Origin: Favolaschia claudopus
Taxonomy: Eukaryota; Basidiomycota; Agaricomycetes; Agaricales; Mycenaceae
Assembly (NCBI GenBank): GCA_037176885.1
Contig: JAWWNJ010000282.1
Location: 36,941 to 100,940 of the forward strand
Length of the DNA: 64,000 bases
Reading direction: 5' to 3'
Part shown: one piece after another, positions 32,589 through 42,936 of the stretch
Numbering within the stretch: position 1 is the stretch's first letter
Layout of the letters: the number at the start of each line of letters is the position of its first letter
Translations under genes and position numbers: made by a program
The notes under the pieces: generated by a model
What the model saw: the letters and a program-made list of their open reading frames with translations, nothing else
What the model was told of the DNA's origin: nothing
Database searches by the model: none

Positions 32589-34111
32589 AGACGCATGGCT
32601 GACACGTGAATACTAGTCATATCAATGACCATAAGAGCAGAGGTGGCTCTTAAGTAGCCTTGCCTTGAGAGAAGGCCGTCTCGCGCTGAAAACGAAGAAA
32701 ATGGAAAACTAGATCAAAGTAATGGTTCCGCTCGGGTAACCTCAGGAGTGTCAGCGGTGACGTAATCAGAATTACGCCTCGAGATTGGAATAGCGCGCGT
32801 GCAGAATCGAGCGGGGACGCTTGAGATTTATGAAATGGGGAGATGATAGGTTTCTGAACATGTTTAGTATCAAATAACGCGTGTTTAGAATAAGAGAATA
32901 CATAAGGACATCAGCTGGAATATTACTCAAGAGGGTTAAAGCGTGCCCGTGCTGTTGGCCAAATGGTGTGCGGAAAGCTAGACTCGTCTACGACTTATAA
33001 TTATCCAGAAATGGGTAATCGTACACAGTAGTCGAGGATATCAATCCCTCTTCTAAGTCTAACCGTTCTGTCAATCGAACTGGGCCCTAAGGAGACATCA
33101 AGGAACAAGGGATATTATTGAAGGAATGCTTCAGGCAGCGCGCCTAACCCAATATCAGGAGATTCGAGTCACGGAACGAGAGGGGAACCGAGTAGCGGCA
33201 GAAGGATTGCCGAAGATGCCGAAGAGCGGATCGTTGAGGGATCAATGATTTGAAGAGGTTTCTTTGATAAGGGACGAATTAGAAGCCCTAGCAAGGACCG
33301 GAAAGACCTTACCTCAAGGCGAGGCTCATAACAGGGACAATCGTATCCTCAAAAGGGCTAGTCGCAATGAAAGGACAGAAGTCAGTAACGAGTCAAGGAT
33401 CGGGAGGATCCATCACGCACACGTGACCAACACGAGGGATCGACACGATAAATGCAATAGCGAGTCCTCGTGTATCTACACGTTACTCGCTTGTGCAACC
33501 ACGACACACAGGCGTGACTTGACAGCCTCGTCTGCTAAATAAGGATAATACACGTACTTGGACACGTAGGTAGATACCCAATTGAGATGTAAATATTTAT
33601 TCGCGCATAGTATATAAAGCCTGTAAATTATTAGCTGGGCTCCAGTGGATTGCTCCCTCCTTCATTGTCCGTGTAAGCTATCAGCCGCGCGTTCAGTAAA
33701 GAGTGATTATATCCAGTGGGACAACCCAGGGAACTTAACTAGTTTTCTGTTTTGTTTTCAATCTATAAATTGAACTTGTGATTTGATCAGAGATTTGTTA
33801 AACGTGTGAACTTGAACGGGAATCAGACGTGTGAAACAGAATTCTGAGATAACGCGAGTACAAGGGATTAAGCGCGACTTAACCGTCAAAGTGCCATATT
33901 CCATCGGATTGAAGAGGAAACTTGAACCAGATAAATCACCTAGACTCCCCAACCAACCGACATTGCGAAAAACTAAGTCCTGAGTTCGAAAGGCTCAAAT
34001 AGGATCGAGTCGCGCTAAACTCAAGCAAGTTTTATCGAGTCAAGACACCTCAAATTGTATAACATATATCCTTGGATTGAGGAATATAGTCAAATTGCCA
34101 CAGTAGATACG
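32589..34111. other. Non-coding; LTR-like features
   Basis: No convincing ORF was seen. A promoter-like AGTATATAAAGCCTG lies near 33609, followed by pyrimidine-rich sequence, as in the R/U5 part of an LTR, but I could not find paired LTR ends. Confidence 0.3.
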
Positions 34112-34471
34112 TTACTGGAACCCCAACTCGCACACGTAGCTGAAGTTGTGTGGATTTTGTTTGAAGGGATTTATTATCTCTACGAATAAAGTTATACAGT
34201 AAACCCATAGCAAGCGTTTCAACGAATCTGCATGATTCTGACTTACTTCTTTCTCCAGAAAATCTGATCCAAAATCCAACAGTCGTTGCTCCGGTTCCCG
34301 CTCTAACTCCTCCGCTAGATTTGGTTCAAAGTAAGCCAACAATCTCGCTTTACCTCTGACAATCTTGAACTGAGCTGGGGGAATGTTGTAGTTCGCAACC
34401 GTGGCCAATTCCATCGTGCCAATTGGAGGGACGCAGCCAACATCAACCTCGCGAACATCAGACCGCAGCAA
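34112..34471 (-). CDS. Unrecognised ORF, 119 codons
   Basis: The segment NYNIPPAQFKIVRGKARLL with FEPNLAEELEREPEQRLL looks like real protein. The C-terminal 40 residues (after DFLEKE) may be read-through into an intron, since GTAAGTCAG follows that point on the minus strand. It may be one exon of a spliced gene. I could not assign a family. Confidence 0.3.
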   Translation of the reverse strand: MLRSDVREVDVGCVPPIGTMELATVANYNIPPAQFKIVRGKARLLAYFEPNLAEELEREPEQRLLDFGSDFLEKEVSQNHADSLKRLLWVYCITLFVEIINPFKQNPHNFSYVCELGFQ

Positions 34472-34479
34472 TCTACTGT

Positions 34480-35119
34480 TGCTGTTACCGGAACAACCAT
34501 GGCTGTCCTGCGCAATAATAACCCTGCAACAACGGAGTGCTACGCCTTGATTATTGAACCGTTTGTAATTTCAAAATCTTGCGACTACCTGCCGATGTTC
34601 GATGTTACGCGTGAATCTTCAGCCAAGGTGTTCGGTTCATTGCTCAAATATAAACTCAATTGGCCTACATTCACTACTATCTTCTAGAGCTTTTGGAAGC
34701 GGTAATGGCGTGTTTCAATCCGAGTTGGGAGCAAGACTCGGAGGCAGGACTCGATCGGTACGTGTTTTTTTTTTGTCTGGTTGTTTCTTTTCAATTCTGA
34801 CCATATACATTAGTCGCGACATGCGCGTCTCCCGAATGAGCAATGTTCACATTCACATTCCACCGCATGCGACTCTTCGTGATGTGGCGCAGATAATTTT
34901 GAAGCTTACTGTTCAAAATCCCTGACTCACTGTACAACTCAAAGTTTCACAACAGAACTGGAGCTCAGCCTCCGAAGAGCGTCATTTCCTCCAGGTCAAA
35001 ACGAGTTTAGCACGCAAATACCAGCGTCTCCGACGGCTCAGTTCTCAAGAGGAGCTGACTTCGTGAGTATTCATCATCGTATGCGACATAACTTTAGATA
35101 ATTGAAATGTTCATCTCAG
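34480..35119 (+). other. Possible 5' exons of the alpha-kinase gene
   Basis: Candidate exons include LLEAVMACFNPSWEQDSEAG (about 34690-34757, followed by GTACGTG) and SNVHIHIPPHATLRDVAQII (about 34838-34925). Splice sites do not join into one certain frame, so the start of the kinase gene is left open. Confidence 0.35.
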
Positions 35120-36294
35120 TCTCGGGTGGTTCCCGCCAGTTGAAGTCCTCCTTTGTTCTCGCTGCTTCGTCTGTGTCAGCAACCACCAAACCAAGCACAA
35201 AGGTCACTCTTTTCTTCGCCGAAATTACTTCAGATCGCGATCAGGGACTCCAACACATTGAATGGATCGCCGAAAATTCAACCCCACATACCGTTGTCAT
35301 TGAAGACAGTTCATTCAACAAAGGAAGGTCAAAGCTTGCATTCAAGGCACGTCTTTCTCTTTATATCTTGTCTTATTTACCTAAATTCATGGGGTAGACT
35401 ATTGTCAACGGGGAAAACTATGTCTCCAAGCGATGCTACACTATTGGCGACAACCTTCCGATGTCCATTCTTGCTAACCGTGACCAACTCGTGAAAGAGG
35501 CCATCACCCTTGGTCGCGCTGAGTTTTTCCTTGACAATTTCAACAAGGAATGCGAAAACGACGGCGTTGAGATATCAGGTCAGTTTCTCGTTCTGAATTT
35601 AGTACTACTTACAATTGAACGGTCTAGAATTTAAAGTTACCGACTTCATTCTCGCCCAAGAGGGCACTGCCTGCGTCAACGACCGCTTCGAACCTTCTCC
35701 AGCTTCCGGTGTCGATTCAGCTCACTACCTCACTCTTTCCGACGTGGAGAAAGACAAAATTACTTCCGGTACTGCGGTTATCTCCTCGATTACTTGGCTT
35801 CTCGAGCGAGAGAGAGGTGATGTTGAACTTCGAAAATGTTCCGGAACCTTGGACCATCCGCGCTATTCTGACAAGCAAGGCGCAACTATCAACGCTTTTC
35901 AGCATTTTACCTATCTCTATTCAAATGAGACTCTTGTTCTCGCCGATATTCAAGGCAAGTCTAATATTTTCACGCCGCTGTATCTGCACAGATGTACTGA
36001 TCCACCTACCAATTCCAGCCTCAGAAAGTCACGATCCAAAGAGTCAAGCGGCTATTCTGTTTGATCTCATGTCTCATACATCGACTGGGTACACTCCTTT
36101 GAATTGATTCCCCTGCCAATTCTCATAATCAATTCAGAGACAGTGGTGCCGGAGACCACGGCGAGAAAGGGATCCAAACATTTCTGGATCAGCATGAATG
36201 TGTTCAAAAATGTACACTACTTTCCCTTAAACCCCTTCAAGAACCTGAAGCGCTGGATGCCGATGAGGAAGACAATGGCTCCAATTCCGAGTAG
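35120..36294 (+). CDS. Alpha-type protein kinase (MHCK/EF2K family)
   Basis: Five exons join in frame: 35120-35346, 35398-35578, 35628-35954, 36019-36088 and 36138-36294 (TAG). Family hallmarks are KLAFKTIVNGENYVSKRCY (the nucleotide-binding strand with the Lys of VSKR), KCSGTLDHPRYSDKQGATI, NAFQHFTYLYSNETLVLADI and the metal/catalytic segment FDLMSHTSTGDSGAGDHGEKG. The zinc ligands are in FLDQHECVQKCTLL (HxC-x3-C), and a short acidic tail follows. The reaction is ATP-dependent Ser/Thr phosphorylation, and the substrate is unknown. Introns 1 and 3 (35347-35397, 35955-36018) begin with GC, not GT, and the reading frame and motifs require it. Introns 2 and 4 are GT-AG. The domain is essentially complete without frameshifts. 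The N-terminal exons are uncertain. Confidence 0.85.
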
Positions 36295-37671
36295 TATTTA
36301 GCCTAAATTTGTGGCATTCAACTGCTTCCTACAAATAAACTTACTGTATTCAACTGCAAATTAGAATCTCTGGTGGTTAGCATAGACCTGCAGCATGCAA
36401 CAGCCTTGAGTTGGACCTTTTTCCTGTATTCACATCATATTCAACTCAATGTTCAGATACTCTCCCTAACCTCGCTGTTTTTGCCTGAAAGTTGTAGAGA
36501 AGACTTGAAAGGTATTGATCTCCATGTAGTTCCCCACAGAAAAAATCAGACTGCCTTTGTTGTCGTTAAACACGAAGAGAAAAGGCAAGTCAAATATGTC
36601 ATGTGATCGCGTTGCGCTGCTGATTTGCCATCAAAGCTCACTATTTTACGTCCCTCTGCATTGTAACGACTTTCGAGGTAGAACATATCATTTATCAATG
36701 CAATACACATGTACCTAAGCCACAGGCCCCCGCCAAAAGATGCCCATGGCAAATTGGCACTCGGTTTTGTGTATGAGGTGAGCTAGTACAGCCACTCGGC
36801 CAGTACCCGAAGGTCCGATGACAGAAATCAAAAATCAAAATCAACCCCGGCCTTCCCGCCAACCGTTGACCTGGAATAAATGGAGACGGGAGGATGCAGA
36901 GGAGCGGATCTCTGATGCACAGGCCATCCAACATGAGCGGGAGATGGAGCAGAAAATGCAGTTGATGTTTGGTGTGGGGAAGGAGAAGATGTTGGAGGCC
37001 GAGTACGGGGCCACCTAGGTGGGGATGACACCCATGGCAGCTGAAACTAACACATCTTTCTCTAGCTCGTCCTGCTGGAGCGCCGCACGGGTGCGCAAGG
37101 CTTTGTCGTCATTGCTCTGAGTTCTGTGAACTCGACAATCCACATCCACACTCTCGGCTCCGAAAACAGCCTGCGGTTCTTCCCTGAGCAACTGCGAAAG
37201 GAGGCACAGCAACCAGTGAGGTTTCAAATGAGTTGAGTCAGCAACTCAGTGAGTGTCATAGTTTCTGTTGGTTACTTTTTCTTTCTCACTGCTGCGATCA
37301 CCGGCTTCCACTACTCCTCCATGCCCTACTCAACCTTCAAGGCTTCAGTTAGCGCTGCGCATGGCATCAACATCCAGGACCGGTGGCCTGATGAGGTCCA
37401 GTGGGGAACTCCTTCTAACTTCAGCGGCCCTGCTACTCAGCAATTGGCGTATCTGGGACCTGCTGTTTAGCATCATCCCGTACTTGCTCTCTCTCTCTTT
37501 CTGTCTCTCTCTCCCATGCCTGAGATAACAGAGGAGAATACTTTTAGAAGATAGCCAGCCAGGTTTATCAAGGTTGCTTAGCTTGTGGTGCAATGTGAAG
37601 GACAATGAGGTTGACAATATGAAGGCTCAGGAACAGCATCTCTTGGCATATTCCAGCACCCTCAGCATGGC
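36295..37671 (+). other. Fragments of an unrecognised gene
   Basis: A small plus-strand ORF at 36818-37018 (RQPLTWNKWRREDAEERISD, then a Glu/Met-rich helix) ends in TAG. After a short intron-like gap ending TTCTCTAG, the segment ALSSVNSTIHIHTLGSENSL with RFFPEQLRKEAQQPVRF follows (about 37065-37230). Further on, HGINIQDRWPDEVQWGTPSN (about 37355-37425) looks like a conserved block that I have seen in multicopy agaricomycete proteins but cannot name. The pieces are separated by stops. The solo LTR at 37672 then interrupts the same region. Confidence 0.3.
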
Positions 37672-38188
37672 TGTTACGCCCATGCAGCTTCACCCGGTCA
37701 TCCGGCCATCCGTCCCCCGGCCTCCGGCCAACTACTACTTGTCCGTCCTTCTGTGCTCCGGTTCATCCGTCGAAGCATACACCCATCGGGTTTTCGCAAT
37801 GAAGGTCTTCTGAGCGTTCCCGAATCAATCCCATGATCTATGCCTGTATGCTTCTCTCTTATTGTCTCTATTGTCTTTATTGTTCTTTCGCTTACAACTC
37901 TTATTGTCTTTACTTACTATTACCTTATATGGCCTTTCTCCGTAATACGTATATATACCTATCTACTACGTCTTGTAACTTCAGTTGAAATTTAACGTGC
38001 TTTGCCTCCGCATTGCTCCGTGGTCAGAATCCTCTATCTTCTTGGAAGTCTAGTTAGTGGCGTACCCTTAGCCCCCTGTGGTATCGCTTCACCCGTCCTC
38101 CGTATCCGTCCTCCGTCTCTTCCGTCATCTCTGTCCTCCGGCCTCCGGCCACCCGTCCTCCGTCCCTTTGTTCGACACGGATATAACA
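37672..38188 (-). mobile_element. Solo LTR with 5-bp target duplication
   Basis: On the minus strand the 517-bp unit begins TGTTATATCCGTG and ends GGGCGTAACA, and it is flanked by ATGGC on both sides (37667-37671 and 38189-38193). TG..CA ends, a 5-bp duplication and absence of an internal region define a solo LTR formed by LTR-LTR recombination. It contains CCGTCCTCCG-type repeats and an AACAATAAAGACAATA block that recurs at 40.4-40.5 kb. It is therefore a relative of the LTR that begins at 39856. Confidence 0.85.
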
Positions 38189-38193
38189 ATGGC

Positions 38194-39107
38194 TATTATC
38201 AAGGAATGCACAATAGGCAACGAGGCTTCACAGACTGGCAGACACTATTTCTGACACTTGTGGCTTGATGATACAACGGTAGACAGTCATTCTCAGATCA
38301 TGTATACCTAGTCATTCCTTTGTAGGTCTGGCAAGAATTTCCTGCTAAGATCAAGAGTCAGATCTCCGGAAATTATACTTCATGGAAGAAGTCCGTGAAG
38401 GCAATTACAACTTTGGAATATGGAGTACAGTGCATACCTTCTGATGGTAAGCAATACTTTCACAATAATCAACATCCTCACACTTTTGTGCAGTGCCTCC
38501 TTGTCCTTGGTACAAAATTCCCACTGCGGGAAACCTTGCATATGATCTTTCCTCATCAACACAACTGGCTGTAAAACTGAATCTATAAATACAGATAGAC
38601 ACCCCACAGTCAACATTCCCCCTGCCCTAGACACAGTTTGGGAAGATCCAATGCCACATCCTCCCCCGCCTCGACCGTATTTGGTGTCAGTGTTTTTGTT
38701 TATTTTATTGTAAAAGTCTCAACTACGAGAACAGGGCCTCCATGCATGACATGCATGGTGGCATGGTGATGTTCTGGGGTCAGAGGCCCCCCACCCCCAC
38801 ATTCTCAACACATCAAGGAGACCAAGAAGTCAAAGATGAACAGGAATTTGTTGTGGGGACCTTGAGTAATAATCCCCTTCTCTGAACCCCAGGTCAGATG
38901 GCTGCACAGATAATAGAATATTGCTGTGTGCATATATAACATATATTACTCATATGTGTACAGTCAGCACACATGACCATCAGGAGCGGTCTAGGATGGC
39001 GCATACTCCTGACAGCTTTGATCATCGCCAGTGGAAAGATGAGCACACAGCCAACAGTTGACATACAAGGTCGCCGTCGCTGCATGGCCAACGGGGCTGG
39101 TTGGGAA
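38194..39107. other. Degraded coding-like sequence
   Basis: Short plus-strand pieces (VWQEFPAKIKSQISGNYTSW at about 38324-38383; VPPCPWYKIPTAGNLAYDL at about 38492-38550) look protein-like but are isolated. The remainder has no ORF of note. Confidence 0.3.
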
Positions 39108-39222
39108 AATGGCTGACACAGGATTCGAACCTGCAACCTTCTCATGTCGAGATGCTCTAACCCGAAGGCATCCAACTGAGCTATTCTGCCAATAGTGCAA
39201 ACGGGACTAAACCCCAGACTTC
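39108..39222 (-). repeat. tRNA-derived repeat family C, fuller copy
   Basis: On the minus strand TGGCAGAATAGCTCAGTTGG gives an A-box-like start, and GCAGGTTCGAATCCTGT gives a T-arm with a perfect B box. The end GTCAGCCA pairs with the start (TGGC-A-GA) and is followed by TTTT. The D loop is 20 nt long and the anticodon arm lacks about two bases, so it is not a functional tRNA. About 30 bp before the tRNA-like 5' end are shared with the copy at 16.13-16.20 kb. Confidence 0.6.
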
Positions 39223-39855
39223 AACACAGCCTAGCGTCACTGGCGACGCCCCCCGGAGATCCGAGCTGCAGACTGCAGAGAGATAAGCAAGCTTTCACAG
39301 CGCTGCATGGCCGGCGAGTTGAGAACCCGCCTACTGTCACCATCAGAAGAGAAACTTCGAGGTTGAGCATCATGGAACGTGACAAAACAAATTATCACAA
39401 GCCGTATTCGGGATGTTGTCATTGCCCAATGTGTTGGGGCACACACACACTTTGCAAGCCAAATATGTGTGTTTCCTTTCTCTCATCCTTTAACTGCGCT
39501 GTCTCTCACTACTATGTCTTCCTCCACATCCGCATCATTGCTCACCAGCATGTCCACCTCCACACCCACTGATGTACGTCACACAATATCCTCCAATCTA
39601 TATCTTACACTTCGCTTAGACTGTACGCGTTGTTCTCTTCTCGCCCAACAATTCCAGTGCGGTAACGCTGGAGGTCCCTGTTGAGAAGGCAGAGCACGTC
39701 CGCCCAGGAGACTTACTGCTTTGGTTCGGCGTAACAACTTTTCGAAAGGCCGAAATTTCCAATGCTTCTATACATTGCAGCATATTATTAAGTGCTCTTA
39801 GACTGTCGAGAGGCTCAGAAACCTTAATGACTCTATTTTGAATTTAGAGGTCTAT
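39223..39855. other. No supported gene
   Basis: A Ser/Thr-rich ORF (39379-39684) shows no domain. An ACACACACAC run lies near 39441. Nothing else was seen. Confidence 0.35.
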
Positions 39856-40920
39856 TGTTATATCCGTGCCGGAAAAGAGAAGGAAGGAAGAGGGAGAGAG
39901 GAGGTAGGTTCCGGTCCGAGACGCAAGGGAGGAACAGATGAGATGCCGAAGTAGAATTCGGGCTAGGTCGAACCCGGAACTACGGATATCAAAACCACTA
40001 CACCACAGGTAGGTTAAGGATGAGTGGGGACTGTCAGCCTACACGAGAGGAACACAAGGAGGGAAGACAACAAGGGCGGCTAGAACCCGCAGGCTGGTGG
40101 AAACCGATTCGCAACAAGACCAAGGCGGGACTTGGCCGGGCCGGGGCAAGGCCGGACGAAGGAGGTCACGTGATCGACGAAAGGTCGGCCAAGGCTATAA
40201 GGAGCCGGACGAGTTCGGACGAGGATATGAGAGGCGTCTGAACACAAGACCAAGAGTTGTTGTCAAGAGGAGAAGTCCGGACGAGAGGGAGATGAGCGGG
40301 AGGAGATCCAGACAGTAAGACAGGGAGACAACGTTAATTATCAAACTAAGGAATACAATCGGGAGACTGTAGGTATTTAAAGTAAGTACGGAGATATATC
40401 CAAAAGAAGCCAGAAGTATGTACAAGACAATAAGAACAATAAGTAAGAAGTGTGGTACAGTAGTAAGAACAATAAAGCAAGAGATGAGTACCGGACGAGA
40501 ACAATAAAGACAATAAGAGAGAAGCATAGTCATATGATGCATACCAGTGATGCCGGGACCTTCCCCCGGCATATGACATAATGTTGAGTCCGTAGGAGGA
40601 CTGCAGAGTTCGATGCAAGGCATCTCACGTCCGAGCGAACTGAGGATGAGGGGATGAGTCCGCAGGGATGTAGCATGGCTGGATAAGGGAATTGATCGGA
40701 TCACCGGCCGGGCCGGGGGAGCCGGGCCGGACGGATGGCCGGGTGAGCCGGGCGAACAAGACGGACATGCAGGGAACTCGAGGATGAACAGGAATGGATC
40801 CGAGGGAGGTAGAAGTGAATCCGGATGAACCTTGGGTGCGCCTCGTCCAATGTCTCGGCTGAGTAGGTGTCATCAGCATAAGAGAATAGGAGGAGTAGCT
40901 GAATGAACGGGATAACCAAG
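39856..40920 (+). mobile_element. Gypsy-type LTR, left end clear, right end not
   Basis: It starts TGTTATATCCGTGCC, the same start as the solo LTR at 38188 read on the minus strand. It shares AACAATAAAGACAATAAG and AGAAGCATA with that LTR, plus runs of CCGGACGAG-like repeats. The unit is interrupted near its start by a tRNA-derived repeat. I could not find a matching right end or a second LTR downstream of the pol genes, so its assignment to the gypsy element that follows is an inference from position and orientation. Confidence 0.45.
39892..40010 (-). repeat. tRNA-derived repeat family B, copy 2
   Basis: On the minus strand it reads TGGTGTAGTGGTTTTGATAT (A-box-like), then CCGGGTTCGACCT (B-box-like), then a tail ending CCTACCTCCTCTCTCCC. 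It is about 119 bp and similar to 15133-15244. It sits inside the LTR-like region that begins at 39856. Confidence 0.6.
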
Positions 40921-42936
40921 TCGGATGACTTCCACGTTGATAGGGCCGCTCAGCGGCTACGCGTGAAACCACAGAAATTTATCGATTTCTGTACCTATCA
41001 GCGGGAGGAAGTGAGGCTAGGATTACAGAAGATATACTCTACCTCGAGGGTAGTATCTTATTGCTTAGGATGGCCGATAAGCCAGCGGGACATCATCATC
41101 TGGTAGCGGGAGCTTAGCGACGTTTTCCCTAAACATGGGAGCGGGACTCTGACTTCAACTACTACTACTGTTGGGCCAAGGGCGTAGCGGGAAACCGTTG
41201 CCTTAAGGTGCCGGAGGCCACCAAGAGGAACTACCAAAACCCTGAAGTTAGGCGCTAAACCGCCGACCCACCATAGACGAATCAGACGGACGGACAGACG
41301 AACTCATTAGTACTGGCGGGAACATGCCGCCGGGAACATCACCTTCGGCGGGTCGAACAAGACCTCACAGGAGGGCCAGATCAAGGAAGACTTGATCCTA
41401 CACGAGCAGCGGGCTTATCGCCGAGTACCCGACTAGCCGGCGAGTGGACTGGATCAACCGGGGAGCATCGGCTGCCTCGGGTTCACTAGCGGGGAAACCA
41501 ACCGACGATGCCGGTGTCAAATACCGTTGATATCGGGGAGTCTCTCGGCGAGTGGCGAACCTCTGGATTATATCGGCTTGCCCTGCTTCAAGCGGGAGCC
41601 TCTTTCCTGATGACAGAAGAACTTAGAAGAACTTGACCGCACTCGAGCCGCCACCAGTACGGACGGCGGAAGGTGACCTTGACCTTTGCTCGACCAGCGG
41701 CAAGTAGCCATTATGAAGAAGATATTTCGTGTCTCTCCTTGAAGACATGGCAACCAGCACGCCATTGCACTGCAATAAGGCGCTATACCCACCCGCCCGC
41801 ATGGACTTTCTCCGGGAGGCAGTCTTTTCACTCACGACTCGCAATCCTGAATATACCATTGGTTCCCAGCGGGCGCGGCATCACTCTTGGACACTCTCTC
41901 ATCATGATTTTATTTGGTTGTTTCTGCTCCCGTTGGATGTATTTAATCTCCCGCTGTACTTTTGGTTACTCAGTCAATTACCTACCCGTAGACAAGGGCA
42001 GTTTGTAGCGGACTCTAGAAATTGAATTGAACTTTGAAAGAGACTAGACTTGATATCTGAGAGAGATTCGAGTGATACGGAAAGACTTGTGGCATACCGA
42101 GCCGCCAGAACTTTGAGAGCCCCGCCAGCCTTTGAGCCCGAGCCCTCCTGAAATACGAAGCCCCGTTTCTTGCTGTTCCGCGGTATAACCAAGACCCCCG
42201 TTCGAGCTTGACTCCGCGCCGTCGACGCCCCGTGTGCCAGCCGTTCCGCGGTATAACCAAGACCCCCGTTCGAGCTCGCCGCCGCGTAGTGGTGTAACTG
42301 CCCGGGTCACTGTTAGTGTCCGCGCCATCGACATAAGAGCCCCGCTTCTCGCCAGAGCCGCGCCGGTCGTATAAGAACCCCGTCCCGCTGAGCCGCGCCT
42401 TCTGCCCGCCGGTTGTCATCCAGAAAGCTTCTTGCCGGTTGACGATCCACTACCGGGCGACGCTTTTCTATTGGCACGGAGACCCTCCCCCGCTAGACTC
42501 AGAATTTCTCATTTCGAAGTCTCAGAAAGAGTGACTCTTCGCTTCTCCCGCTGCGAATCGTTTTGCCCGCTACGTTCTCGCTAGACAATCTAGTAGTTCG
42601 TCCCGCTCAAACGTAGCGACCTTGATTGATTGAAGCTTGCACAAGTATTCTGAGGGACGATACGTGCTCCCGCCACCCCCGAACACACACACACACACAC
42701 ACGTCGTATTGGATTAGATTTTGTGATTTTATATTTCGGTATATTTCACGCCTACACCTACACGCACCGTTTCATCTGGAGCCCACCGCGAGGGGTGACA
42801 GATTATTTGTGTCAAGTCGAAAGAAATCGCTTGTGGACGCTGCTATAACCTAGCACGAACCATCCGCCGGTTGACTCGAGAATAGAATATACACCCGCCC
42901 GTTGAGCCGTTAGCTCCAGGCCCGCTATAGAAGATT
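40921..42936 (+). other. Gypsy element 5' leader or LTR remainder
   Basis: No ORF is supported. The DNA is crowded with GCGGG/CCCGC. TGGTAGCGGGAGC at 41101-41113 could be a primer-binding site for initiator tRNA-Met (match over TGGTAGCG), but the adjacent LTR end is not evident. Segments 41944-41982 and 42415-42720 recur in rearranged form at 13.19-13.71 kb. An (AC)10 microsatellite is at 42683-42702. Confidence 0.45.

Noticed and set aside
33600..33740. LTR promoter at TATATAAAG
   Set aside because: Paired LTR ends, a primer site and an internal coding region could not be found, so it is mentioned only as a weak hint.
39108..39195. Functional tRNA gene on the minus strand
   Set aside because: The D loop is far too long, the anticodon arm is short of bases and the acceptor stem has mismatches. 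A shorter related copy exists at 16.1 kb.
39902..40015. AGGTAGGTT on both sides of the family B repeat as a target duplication
   Set aside because: The left AGGTAGGTT is also present in the 15.1-kb copy, so it belongs to the repeat itself.
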